DNA of 64,000 nt, from assembly GCA_033807775.1 (NCBI GenBank), contig CM066318.1, forward strand, positions 87,210,879 to 87,274,878, given 5' to 3'. Each line of letters begins with the position of its first letter. Position 1 is the stretch's first letter. The position numbers were made by a program, and so were the translations under genes. Shown one piece after another: positions 53,578-64,000 of the stretch. The notes below the pieces were generated by a model that searched no databases, was not told the DNA's origin, and saw only the letters and a program-made list of their open reading frames with translations. Source of the stretch: Saussurea involucrata. Taxonomy: Eukaryota; Streptophyta; Magnoliopsida; Asterales; Asteraceae.

Positions 53578-54772
53578 AATCATGTTATGTTGTTGGTGAG
53601 GTGAGGTGGAAAAATATTTGTGGGATGAACTACTCCCCCATTTGTGCCATCAAAATCTTGTGCCATGATCAATCAGTGAAGCGAGTGATGAGAAAAGTAT
53701 ATAAGCATAAGTGGAAAGAGAAACACCGAGTTAAGTTGGTAAAGACAGTTAGGGGAGGATATTGAAAGAATTGGATGACATCTGCAAGCTCTTGACGGGA
53801 AAAGAACCACAGGCATCCCCTACTCCCATGGAGTAGTGCATGTTTATTCTACCATCTTATTTACTTAGTAGTTTAACTTTTAGTTTTAATTAAGTAGACG
53901 TCTTTATTTTTAGTTAATTTCTAGGCTAATTTTAGATGTTAAATGGGTTGTTTTTTATGCCACTTATGCCATATAGAACGTCACGTGCATTTCATTCATG
54001 ACATTTTTTAGGGATAGACATAATAATCTAGTTCTTCAAAGTTGCTCAATTTATTCAATGACAAACTTCTAGAACTAGCCTATGGTTTAAATGGGTAACA
54101 TTATTGCCATGCATTGCACATATAATTTCTGAAAGTATTTAGGCCATCATTTGGACTCCATCATACATCCTATACACTCACCCTTCTTTCCCACACCTCT
54201 CCCACATCCTTCACCATAATGAGGACATTGTCCTTTTTAGTTGGGGGAGGCCATCTTTGATAGCCAAAAACGCCGAAAAAAAGAGCAAAGCTCTTACCAA
54301 TCATGGGTGGAAATAGTAGGGCATAAAATGCATACTATATGGGAAAAGCTAAAAAATAATTATGGTAGAGCATAAAGTGCATACTATCAAAAAAAAAAGC
54401 AAAGCTCAAAAAGCTTCCCATCAAGTGAAGGGCACCCGAAAGACATCAATTGTAAGTTCTCCTTGGGCATAGCAAATAGATAAAAGTGAGATGAACAGCC
54501 AAAAAGTCGCAAAAAGCCTAAAATCCAAATCCTAATGATCCGAAAAGTGTGTTTTGTAGCGTGCTTAACCATTCTAAACTCATGGTTAGCTTATGGCAAG
54601 AATGTTGAGGGTACTTTTGAGTATTCTTTGTTTTTAGTTAATGAAGGGCTATCATATGCATGTAAAGGGATGAATGCATGACTATTGTGGGCATTTGGCA
54701 TAGAACAACTTCTTTTGTTTAAAATAGTTATTTTGTGTTAATTTGGGACAATCAACAGTTTTAGTATGGGGG
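53578..54772 (+). other. Non-coding tail of element H
   Basis: About 1.2 kb. A purine tract, TTAGTTGGGGGAGG, lies near 54237-54250 and a second, TTAGTATGGGGG, ends at 54772 directly before the LTR. A 20-bp direct repeat containing GCATAAA.TGCATACTAT occurs near 54319-54340 and 54369-54388. No convincing gene. Confidence 0.55.
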
Positions 54773-56213
54773 TGTTATATACGTCCATTTTACTACTTAA
54801 AAGCTTCATTTTAGAAGCATATCTTCACTTTTTGCAAGCTAATAATTCATAAATCAAGGCCCTTTGAGCAAAACTCATATATTTATCACTTGGGCAATTA
54901 ATCATTGGCTTTATAATGTTTTTGTAGCTTGGTGTACACCCTTTGGACGTTTTTTATGAGAAAAGTCGTGGACGGAAAATAGCGAGATAGCAGTATGTTG
55001 CAGCATCAAGTCGTCTCTCGATTCAAAAGAATATTCCTTGAATATTCTTCCCATTTGCTAGCTAGTAAAATCTTGGGAGATTTTCCCATGTGATTATTTC
55101 TTTTATTTTATGTATAGTGTTTGCTCCTTTTGTTGGCTATAAAAGGCCATGAGCACTAGTTGAAAAATTACACAATTTTCCTACCATCACTCCTAAATTC
55201 TCTAGATATAGTTGTCTTTTATACTCCAATCATTTGGAGAAGGTTTAAACTTTATGCTTTTATATATATAAATGTTTGATATTCAGTATTTTATCGCACT
55301 TTAACTTCACGTCTTTAATTTATTGCATTTTTATTATTCGTCTAGTTAACTATTTTATTACGTCGTCATTATTATTTTAGTCTAGATTTTTATAATTCGC
55401 GCAATCTTTTTTACCATCGTTTCGTTTCGTAACATAGTTTTAGTCATAATTTTTAGTCGTAAATGTTTATTTTCATTTCTTTAAAAATGCAAGGATCCCG
55501 AACGATGATAGGCTAACAACCTTAGCTTGGGTGTGGGGTGAATTTAAGATTTAAAACCAATTTTTGATGGTGGAAATTATTAATTAATAATTCTTTCCAA
55601 CAATTCACTCAAGGATGTATTTATAAAATCACTTCTTGACAAGTTGATCATTGTTGAAAATGATTAAAGTATGACGGATTTAGAGATAAACCGTCGTGAC
55701 ACGTCAACTTGGATGATATGGAGATATACTCGAGAGAGTTATTTAAAATACAAGGAGACTTGTTTTCATTCCATATAGCTTATACAAAGGATAGATCGTG
55801 TCATTACCTAGATTTTCTCTATTTTGGAAATATTAGAGTTAATCTATGGATGAGTGTCTTTCTCAACCGCGAGAGAGTGTCTTAGAAAAGCTAATGGTGG
55901 ATAAGTTAATTGTAACGTTTCTCTTAATTTAATTGTCGAAAATCTTTACGGATCCCTACACCTTTGCTCCTTTTTAAAGAAATTAATTTGTGTTAAAAAC
56001 CACCCAACAATATTTCTTCGAAATTCACCATCTGAAATCATTTCTTTTATTAGACTTTTAATATCTCTTTTACACTTTTCCCTGTGGATTGGTACTGGGT
56101 ATTTTACCGTTTTACTACTTGTAAAAGAAGACAATGGATTGATAAGTGTATACTTGCATTAATCTTCATTTGCATTTAGTCCGAGAGATTTATAACAAAT
56201 AAATCTCGCAACA
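54773..56213 (+). repeat. 3' LTR of element H (about 1.44 kb)
   Basis: Begins TGTTATATACGTCC after a purine tract and is taken to end CTCGCAACA, giving TGTT...AACA termini. TATA box at 55138-55144. The partner LTR is not in the window, so the ends are inferred. Confidence 0.6.
55138..55144 (+). promoter_or_regulatory. TATA box of element H LTR
   Basis: TATAAAA in a GGCTATAAAAGGCC context, about 365 bp into the LTR. Confidence 0.6.
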
Positions 56214-57441
56214 ATTGGAAATCAGTTGGTTGAATATTTAATTGTAGTTCTAATTTGGATTCTTGAAGTTTGGGGGCAAAACCACCATTAATGGTGTTAT
56301 CCTTCTTCTTCTTCTTGTTCTTCATTTTGGATTGATTGTTGAAATGGGGTTTTAATGGATAAAATACAAGAGATTGAATGGAGTTCCAATGTGTGGTTTT
56401 TGTCTAAAAGATTAGAATATCAACCAATTCGATGTTGTAGCTTAAAAATCGATTTTGGGAAGAGTTGGGATTGAGAAAGGGTGAGTTTTTGGCTGAAAAT
56501 ACGTGCAGTGCAGGTCCAGATCCTCGTGCGGGTTCTGGCGCAGTTTAGGTCGTGCAGAAGGTCGCACCAGCCTTTGCCTGGGCGTTTTTTGTTTTTGTCT
56601 CGTTTATCATACAGGGCTAGTATCGAGGCACAATTAGGGGTTTGTCTTAGGGATTGTAAGGAGTGGTTTCGGGGGATAATTAAGTGGTTTAATACCCTCG
56701 TATGTCGTGTGAATTAGGTGTTTGGTTTGGACTCTCGTGGCTCAGAGTGTGAGATTAAGCGTGGACGACTGGTGAGTCTTTCTAAACTTACTTTTGTTAA
56801 CGTAAGTACTTTAAAACGTATGATGTTCATTAAATGCATGTATTTACATTAGTTTAAGTATGTTTGATGGTGTGGATATCAAAGTGTGCATTTCATGTGG
56901 GGTGAGGCATGTGATAGCATAAATCAGGGGGTGTGTCCCGTTATTTCTCATACCGAGGGGTGTCCCGTTAATGCCTATATGGGGTGTGTCCCATTTAAAG
57001 GAATGTTAGTCGAACACGTTGTCATAGGTGTGCGTGACTTAAGCGTGTGCCATCTACATGTGTTGTGTGTGTGCATGATTGTTTTAAAGGTGTGAATTAT
57101 TTATAAATGGTTATAAACTTGTTTCAAATAATTTTATGATGTGATGTGATGTTTGTTACTAGAGGGAACTCACTAGATCTTCGGTCTAACCTTGCTTTTA
57201 TAAAACTGAAAACCTTTTCAGGAAAGTGTATAGTGAGGGTTCGTCCAAAGGGAAAGAGAAGAAATGATGTCATAGAAGAGGCTTGATGGAGGCTTGTGGT
57301 TACCGGTGGATGTATTTTAAATCTCAGTTGTGGATTAGTATTTCCGCTGCGAATTTAGAGTTAAGTTTTATGTATTTCATTTTTTGGTCCATTTTGGTTG
57401 TAAGTCTATATTTATGCTATTGATGGATTCGGGATGTTAAA
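56214..57441 (+). repeat. Element I: 3' part of a 5' LTR
   Basis: The stretch ends GGGATGTTAA directly before a primer-binding site. It shares landmarks with J's LTR in the same order: GC-rich stretch (about 56515-56580), GGTGAGT donor-like site (about 56770), short tandem repeats (56926-57000), and AACTCACTAGATC (about 57167). The LTR start is missing because H inserted here. Confidence 0.7.
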
Positions 57442-57443
57442 AG

Positions 57444-57456
57444 TGGTATCAGAGCC
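57444..57456 (+). other. Primer-binding site of element I (initiator tRNA-Met)
   Basis: TGGTATCAGAGCC, followed by ATAGTTTAAGGGATTTAGGT as in element J. Confidence 0.88.
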
Positions 57457-58942
57457 ATAGTTTAAGGGATTTAGGTGACCGGGTGAGCCTAAACTTAAAC
57501 TGAGGAGTAAGGGGACACAACTAAGATATAGGAAGACCTTGATCATCGAGAATCATGACGATGGTAGGGAGGACTCTCATGTGAGGTAAATTCAAAATTG
57601 CATCTGGATGATACCATTATGAATTTACAGGTGCATGAGTATGCTCGATTACTATTGTTGAGACGATCGATGGACGTGGTAGTGTGAAGTGAGTTCTAAC
57701 CTTGCATTGATAGCAATGATTTTGGTTTGTTGTGTGAGATCGTTCGTGGTGTAAAAGTTAATACCTTTTAGAAGGGGCATAGTTCGGTATGTTGATGGTC
57801 CAACTTGAGGTAGAACCTCATGGGTTCAAAAAGGGAAGAACAACTGGTTAAGAAGAGCTCCTAGTTTCTAGTGAGTCTCTATTCTTGGAGTTTGATCTGT
57901 CGATCGATTGGGATAGGAAGAGAGAGGACTGTGTTGGAATCTCAAGAGCTTCAACTCAAGATCAGGTGAAGGAAACGAGTTCTTTGACCCTTTAGTCGAC
58001 AGAAGGGTGGGAAGGATGGTTGAGAAAGGATAGCAGTGTTGTTTGGTAATATGGAGTAAGGATAAGAGGAACAGAGGGCGATGGTTGATTGGCCTTTTTG
58101 AATCAAAGTTGAAACCGCATAAATGGTAAATCAATGGTCAAGGTGGTAATTGTATAGTTTGGACAAACAAGTATGTTGGGAAGCACTGTGCCAAAGGTTG
58201 TTGCAACTATGAGGAACCCCAATGTTTGGTCGGATGTAGGGCGTCAGTGATAAATTGTTGTGAATACAAACAGTTGACCTTGCTAGAGTGAATAACGTTC
58301 AAGTGTAAAATGAGTTCATGCATTGTGTTTTTAAACGAGTTACATGAGTCCTTCATGGTAAAAATATATGCGTGCCTAGTGAGTTTCTTGTTTTGAAACT
58401 GAGTTAGCGCGTGCAAGCGTGTGTTTAAAGGAAAAAAGACAAGTTTATTTACGTCGCGTGATAAAATTTTGAACTTATGATTGGTGAATTATTTCATCTC
58501 TTTCATGATTGAGTTAACATTTGTTGTGGAAAGTTTTGACAACATTTGATTGCATAGTTTTATAATTGAAACTGGTATGGACATGTTTTTGACATACTAA
58601 TGAGTGTGAGAGTCAATTGACTCGCTTAGTAGAAGGGATTTCGTCCGGTGTTTTGTAAATCGCATAAGAGAGAGTTTCATTGAATACATCTTCGTTTGCC
58701 TCAGCATCATTTTGGTCGGACAAGGTGGTGTGGTATCATGGGGTGCGTGTGAGCGATCCTCAAGATCGTTGTGTATTGGCTATTCATTTATGGCGGTGTT
58801 GGATCATGCATACCTAAGTTTGTTTCTTGGTGTTACACTTACTGAATTTTCAAATGTGCAAAATGATCTAAATTATTATATCGTCATGCATGAAGGCTAT
58901 GAATTGACTAGGTCGTGGGGAAATATTGCAGTTAAGGATAAA
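57457..58942 (+). other. Interior of element I without recognisable coding
   Basis: The first about 180 bp align loosely with J's sequence after its primer site, up to ACAGGTGCATGA. Where J has its gag ATG, no gag is visible. The remaining 1.3 kb contains no ORF with recognised motifs on either strand. It may be a non-autonomous (LARD-like) interior or heavily decayed sequence. Confidence 0.5.
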
Positions 58943-60674
58943 TGTAACAACCTAAATTCAGATAAAATAAAATTTATAACAGTACAACAATGAAAGGTCC
59001 CAAATTGTCTAAAATACAATACCCTCTACTCTCAGTACGCAACGGATAATCACCTTCACAACTGAGATGCTACAGGAAGCCCAACTGTAAGCTACGAGCC
59101 TCTAAGAAGCTATGCCTCTTCTACATCCCCATGTCTTTCCATCGTCACAAGGTGAAACCCCAAGTACGACTCTTACCTGAAAATGGTTTTAGTTTTTTGA
59201 AAAGCAAGTTTCGACCATGAGGTCTAGTGAATTCCCTCTTTAAAACAGTTCCACACAAATAGTAGTATAAAACATTCAACCGTTATGCAATAATCGGAAA
59301 TCCAGTGTGAATGCTCGACTCCACATAAAGGGATGGCACAGTGGTCACCACTTTCATCACCTTATTAAGCCAGGCTCGGCATTCGGGGCATCCGTAGTAG
59401 ATCCCCTCGGCACTCGGTACATGCCGTATCCGTGTGCACACGAAACGAATTCGAGGCACACGGTCTAACTTGACCACTGATAATTCTCACCCATCCGGGT
59501 CCAACATACCACTGTGCAACCCGACTCCACATAAATCAACAACATCACAAGAGCATGCAATCAACACTTACGTAAAAGCGAACATATAAACAATTTGCAT
59601 GCATTAGTAAACATTTCCATGTCATGTGTAATAAAACCTTTCAAAATGTTTAATCATGTCATTATGCTCGTAACCATAATCAGTTATGAAAACCTTTAGC
59701 AAAACGTTTCATTTGCACAAAGAAGGTAAGGGAACTCATCTTAGCGTTAGCACATCGGCACTCGCTCTGAAACCCACGTTAGTTCAAACCGAACACCTGA
59801 ATTTGATGCCATAAGAATGGTGTTAAACCATCTAATTACATCCCAAATCCATTCCTAATAAACCCCACCACAAACCCCCAACGATGTCTCGATTCCAAGC
59901 CCGAACGAGAAACGAAACAAAAATCGAGAAATCACAAACAGCCACTTGCGCGGCTTGGCCCGCGGCCTCAAGTCGCGGCCTATCCCGCGCAACCTTCTAA
60001 TCTGCACACTCCAACCCTTGAACGACTTGCAGCCATGGATTTTCACACTTTTTCATTCTTAACTCTCTCAAAACAGATTGTAAAGCTATCAACTCAAAGG
60101 GTTTAATATGCTAAGCCCTAAAGAACATTAAACCAACACCAAAACATTAATGATACCCATCTAATCTATTTATTGAATCTTGATTTCAAACCCAAAGGCT
60201 CAAAATCCAATCCATAGCAAGAATGGAGATTAATAAACAAAGATGATGAAATTTCTTAATGACCTGATCACAATCATAAGGGAATCATTTCCAAAATCGT
60301 TTGTTCCTTTTTCCATTGATTAGAATTCACCAACTCATGGTTTACCAACTCCAAGCTACAAACAAACACACCCAACTATGAAGAAGAAGGAATGGGGTTC
60401 ATACCTTGAAGAAGATAAAGAATAACACCACATTCAGTTCCAAATCCAAGCTCTCTCTTCAAGAAACTTCAAGACCCTCCCAAGTCCTCCTCTAGCCACC
60501 CACAAAACGTATGAACAACAAAATGAGAAGAACTTAGGGTTTTACCCCTTTCTATACCTATTCACATTTTCAGATTTTGCAACCAAGCCCCCAAAGTTGT
60601 ACACTTCATACATTAGACCCAAAATCTTTATTTACTCTAATCTTTACAAGAAGAAGAAAATATGGGGTGTTACA
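58943..60674 (-). repeat. Element K: 3' LTR of a minus-strand gypsy element (1732 bp)
   Basis: Bounded by TGTAACAACC at 58943 and GGGTGTTACA at 60674. On the minus strand a purine tract AATAAGGGGGAGGTGA and a CGGAATTC-type inverted repeat lie immediately upstream (60675-60715), as before J's 3' LTR. The LTR has AATTCACTAGACC near 59221-59233 (minus) and GC-rich tracts near 59940. The candidate left duplication is ATAAA. Confidence 0.75.
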
Positions 60675-63420
60675 TCACCTCCCCCTTATTAGAATTCCGT
60701 CCTCGGAATTCCATTGCCGGACACATGCTGCAATTTGGAGGTAACTTCTGACTTCCAATACTCACATTACCCCAAACAAAAATTTATTAAGGAGTTGCAA
60801 ATACATCTTTACAAGATCAACTTCTCTGCCTTTCGAATTCTCGACCATCCAGCGTCAATGATTGTTTCTAACGATACTACCAAAATTCGACCCTTCAATC
60901 ATTCGCATTGTTTGCGAAGATACACCATACTGCCTTCCGACCAACACTCCCTAAACAAGGATTAAGGCACACCAAAAAGTTCCATACTTCCCCGAGTACC
61001 TTTAATTCAATCATTATTTCCCCAATTCTTTCTATAACTGCCATTAATCCAATACAATGTGGCCCAATTCAATTTCCTCTTGAAACACACTACTCCAATC
61101 CATGGGAATGTTTTCCCATCCAACTGTTCTCCCGACTTGAGATTGAAAATACTCATACTCCCCAATCCAATCCTCTTAGTCCCATTCACTTATCCATCCC
61201 TTTCTGATCAGAACCGACGACGTACGACTTTCTTTGAAATCGTTCCTCGGCCAACTACAATGTTCCTAGAACGGTAAAATGCCAAACCATACACACTTGA
61301 AATCTCCTCGATCAACTATACCACTCATACCCAATTACTCTCTTTAAAAGAAGGCAACTCCACTGGAGTCAGTGCCACACCATCCCGAACCTCTAAATAG
61401 AGACTAACCATTCCCTTCGTCGACATCATACAGGACCGTCCTTATTCTCCCCACATGAGTTTCTTTACTGAATAACATTTATTTCATCAGAAGAACGCCA
61501 TCCCACCAATATAGCGTTCGCCTGGCACAATTTGCGTTTCCCCAAAATCACACAGATGACACGTGTCACAACAGTTACCAACCAACGGTCCAAACTTGCC
61601 ACAATCATCATGCCATAACTCGTTTCTATACACAATTATATTCCTCACAAAATCCACCGAATGGTTCCATTATTCAGGAATGTCCTCCAAAAATCCTTGT
61701 CCTCTCCCAAGGAGAAGTGACCAAGCTCACTTAAACTATTCCCATTGATCGAATACTGAATGCCACATTCACTTGAAACATTCTCTCCGACAATACCGAA
61801 TCTAATCCCAAGGTCTCTCAACCAGGGCCTCACATTCGGCCACTTGTTTCCATTCTAACTTGACAACAAAGGTGCTCTAAAAGAATGGTTCGCTAACACG
61901 TGTCAGTTTTAGACCGATCGCACGAACTTAGCTTCCTCAACTCTTTAACCAGGACATACACAACGATCCCTTTCCTTATGCCTTACAAAAAAAACAGTTC
62001 CTTAATTATAGTCCACCTTTCCAGTGTCTTCTGACATCTTCTCACCGCAAAACTGTCTATACTTGATCTGCCATACCGTCATCATTTTCTCTCGTGCTTG
62101 CACGGAATACCCATCACACACCGCTACAGTCCAAAAGAACGGTTTCTCCAAAATCATCAATCAAGACCTTTAGCCAAGTTCTCGTAAGGTACTTAACACC
62201 GAGAACTACCACGAGTTCCTAACTCTCCAACACAGTCGACCCACTCATTGTATTTCTTTACATTCACGGTATGCTCCAACGCTCCTGACTAAACTCCATA
62301 AACGAAGCACCACAACTTAACGGGTACAACATCCTTTTCGACAATCAAGTGGAGTATGAAAACTCACCCAAAATTCAATGGGATCGAGAAGAACAAGGGT
62401 TCTCCTTTCATCCCATCATCAACCGCAACTCAATCTCCTGATCTCAAAATAGCATTAACGTACACTGTCTGAAAATCCTTACACTTCAGTCGAGCATACC
62501 CGCCACCTTTGAATACCTCAATATCACGACAATCCGTCATTACATCTATGACTTACACGTTCCTTCGGTACCAAGTGCTACCACTTCCTCACACCACTAT
62601 CACACCACGGGACCACATTGCAACAAGCTAACATGATGCCTTTACACACACAGAAGATATTACTTCCTTCATGCCACCCATAACACAATTTTATTTGAAG
62701 CAAAAACGTTTCCCGACTTTGCCTTTCCTGGGTCTCGACGAATAACATGTCAATATCATCTAATCAAAGCACACCCGCTTCGATTAGACTAATCATTCGT
62801 TCTTATATGGCTCATCAAACCCATAGGAAAATCACTTATGCTACCACAATCTTTCGCTTCTGTAACACTCACACAAGGTGGTCCAGCGTCATGCCGGATA
62901 CACACCTTTCTCCGAACAACTTCTTACATCTTTGCAAGAAAGACTCAACAAGATAACCACACCATAGTTACTTCTCCAATACCAGCCTCCCGACAACCAT
63001 CCAACAGAACGGTCATTGATTTCAACATTGACAATCGACATGCAATCGTCCAGCCGCCTCACGATAGACAAGGATTCCTGAAGGAATCTACTTCTCCTAA
63101 CTCCTCGAACAAGTTCTCGTTTCTCGTCAACTCCTCGCGATCTATCTCTGTTGTGCTAGATACCTTACGCATAAGCGGATCATCAAAACCTCAATGGACA
63201 TCACATCCACATTGGTGATCTTCCGTTCTCCCAATGCCCTCACAAGGTGTTCCTATACCATATCATTTACACATTCTCGGACGACCTTATTCGTTCACAC
63301 AACGGTTCATTTCTCACGTTACAATCTCCTGACCAAACCTCCAACTTGAGACATGTTAAACAGTCATAAACCTCCATATTAATGGGCTACATGATGATGA
63401 TTCCCTTCCTTCCCGACAAT
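60675..63420 (-). other. Interior of element K, no recognisable coding
   Basis: About 2.75 kb, C-rich on the plus strand. I translated parts of both strands and found no RT, integrase, RNase H or gag motif. Short ORFs look accidental. Either a non-autonomous LARD-like interior or strongly decayed pol. The TRIM at 63426 lies within it, and the same kind of sequence continues to the window end. Confidence 0.45.
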
Positions 63421-63425
63421 CCAGG

Positions 63426-63640
63426 TGTGAGATCCCACATCGGCTAGGAGGGGGAACGAAGTCCTCCTTATAAGGGTGGATGGATACCATCCTTGCATGA
63501 GGCCTTTTGCCTGTCATTGGGTGCGTCCCGTGTATGCCTGTGCGGGCAGGAACAAAACCGTGAGCGGTGCCGGCATGCTGTTATGCAGAGGGTATCCGCA
63601 AAGCGGACAATATCGTGTACGGTGGACTGGGGACGTTACA
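63426..63640 (+). repeat. 5' LTR of TRIM
   Basis: 215 bp, ends ACGTTACA directly before GAA and the primer-binding site. Confidence 0.92.
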
Positions 63641-63710
63641 GAATGGTATCAGAGCCGGTCACCGGGTCGATGTGTCAGCGAGGACGCTGATCCCACTTAT
63701 GTGGGTGGAT

Positions 63711-63925
63711 TGTGAGATCCCACATCGGCTAGGAGGGGGAACGAAGTCCTCCTTATAAGGGTGGATGGATACCTTCCTTGCATGAGGCCTTTTGCCTGTC
63801 ACTGGGTGCGTCCCGCGTATGCCTGTGCGGGCAGGAACAAAACCGTGAGCGGTGCCGACATGCTGTTATGCAGAGGGTATCCGCAAAGCGGAAAATATCA
63901 TGTACGGTGGACTGGGGATGTTACA
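63711..63925 (+). repeat. 3' LTR of TRIM
   Basis: 215 bp, begins TGTGAGATCC and ends ATGTTACA before the CCAGG duplication. Confidence 0.92.
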
Positions 63926-63930
63926 CCAGG

Positions 63931-64000
63931 ATTCCTAACGGAACCCACTTCGTCCAACGCATCATAACCAACTTATACCCCACCGTTTTCACTTGAGAAG
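63931..64000. other. Right edge, continuation of element K interior
   Basis: Seventy bases after the TRIM duplication. No feature seen. Confidence 0.4.

Larger units (their letters stand above)
45219..56213 (+). mobile_element. Element H: LTR retrotransposon, 3' half, interrupted by G
   Basis: Element H consists of 45219-45697, then 53269-54772, then a terminal LTR (54773-56213). Removing G rejoins an open frame exactly across the CTATA duplication, showing both halves are one element. A purine-rich tract precedes the LTR. No RT or integrase is visible in the part present, so class is uncertain; gypsy Tat/Athila-like is suggested by the LTR start TGTTATATACGTCC. The 5' part lies left of the window beyond F. 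Confidence 0.65.
63426..63925 (+). mobile_element. TRIM retrotransposon (500 bp)
   Basis: Two 215-bp terminal repeats (63426-63640, 63711-63925) starting TGTGAGATCCCACATCGG and ending GTTACA, separated by 70 bp with a TGGTATCAGAGCC primer site at 63644-63656. A perfect CCAGG duplication flanks it (63421-63425 and 63926-63930). There is no coding capacity. The TTATAAGGGTGG element in each repeat is a probable promoter. The repeats differ at about seven sites. This start sequence is typical of plant TRIMs. Confidence 0.93.

Noticed and set aside
63476..63996. Short paired ORFs of 60-80 codons
   Set aside because: They are translations of the TRIM LTR repeats, not genes.
1..64000. Host protein-coding genes, tRNA or rRNA genes
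   Set aside because: Every substantial ORF is assignable to a retroelement or lies within one, and I saw no tRNA cloverleaf or rRNA sequence; TGGTATCAGAGC matches are primer-binding sites.

Overview
The window is repeat-rich plant nuclear DNA made almost entirely of nested LTR retrotransposons. I find no host gene, rRNA, tRNA, CRISPR array or bacterial feature. Several primer-binding sites match plant initiator tRNA-Met (TGGTATCAGAGC) and one matches tRNA-Asp, and the families present are Ty1/copia Sirevirus-like, Ty3/gypsy Athila-like, gypsy chromovirus-like and a TRIM. This points to a eudicot; Asteraceae is my best guess from the element types, not a proven call. Element letters (A, B, C, D, E, F, G, H, I, J, K) are mine.

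Layout. Copia A (1-9378, minus) is cut by the left window edge and sits inside the 5' LTR of copia B (9379-32291, plus). Copia C (16449-29289, minus, target duplication AAGTC) is inserted in B's long third ORF. B sits about 120 bp upstream of the 3' LTR of D (32292-33372, plus), which belongs to the same family as C. D sits within the first bases of the 3' LTR of an Athila-like gypsy, E (33373-45047, minus). E interrupts an LTR fragment, F (45048-45218), which abuts element H. H resumes at 45219-45697 and 53269-56213 and is itself split by solo LTR G (45698-53263, duplication CTATA). G carries gag-only gypsy J (46271-51386, duplication AAAAT). H lies in the 5' LTR of gypsy I (from 56214). A minus-strand LTR, K (58943-60674), with a long ORF-free internal region follows, holding a 500 bp TRIM (63426-63925, duplication CCAGG). 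If each junction is read correctly the stack is about seven levels deep.

Coding content. Most gag-pol reading frames carry nonsense codons or frameshifts. The main exception is the 1561-codon gag(C-terminal)-pol ORF of E. The most unusual coding material is the large extra ORF downstream of pol in B, C and E. It carries a similar sequence signature in two copia elements and one gypsy element, and in C it appears to be split by a 139-nt intron.

Non-coding content. Several elements carry their own short repeated motif: CCGG-centred motifs in the leader of A and the LTRs of J, TCAGAA/TTCTGA palindromes through B, and TCAGCG through C and D. J's LTR also carries a run of small hairpins at 21-bp spacing with compensatory base changes.
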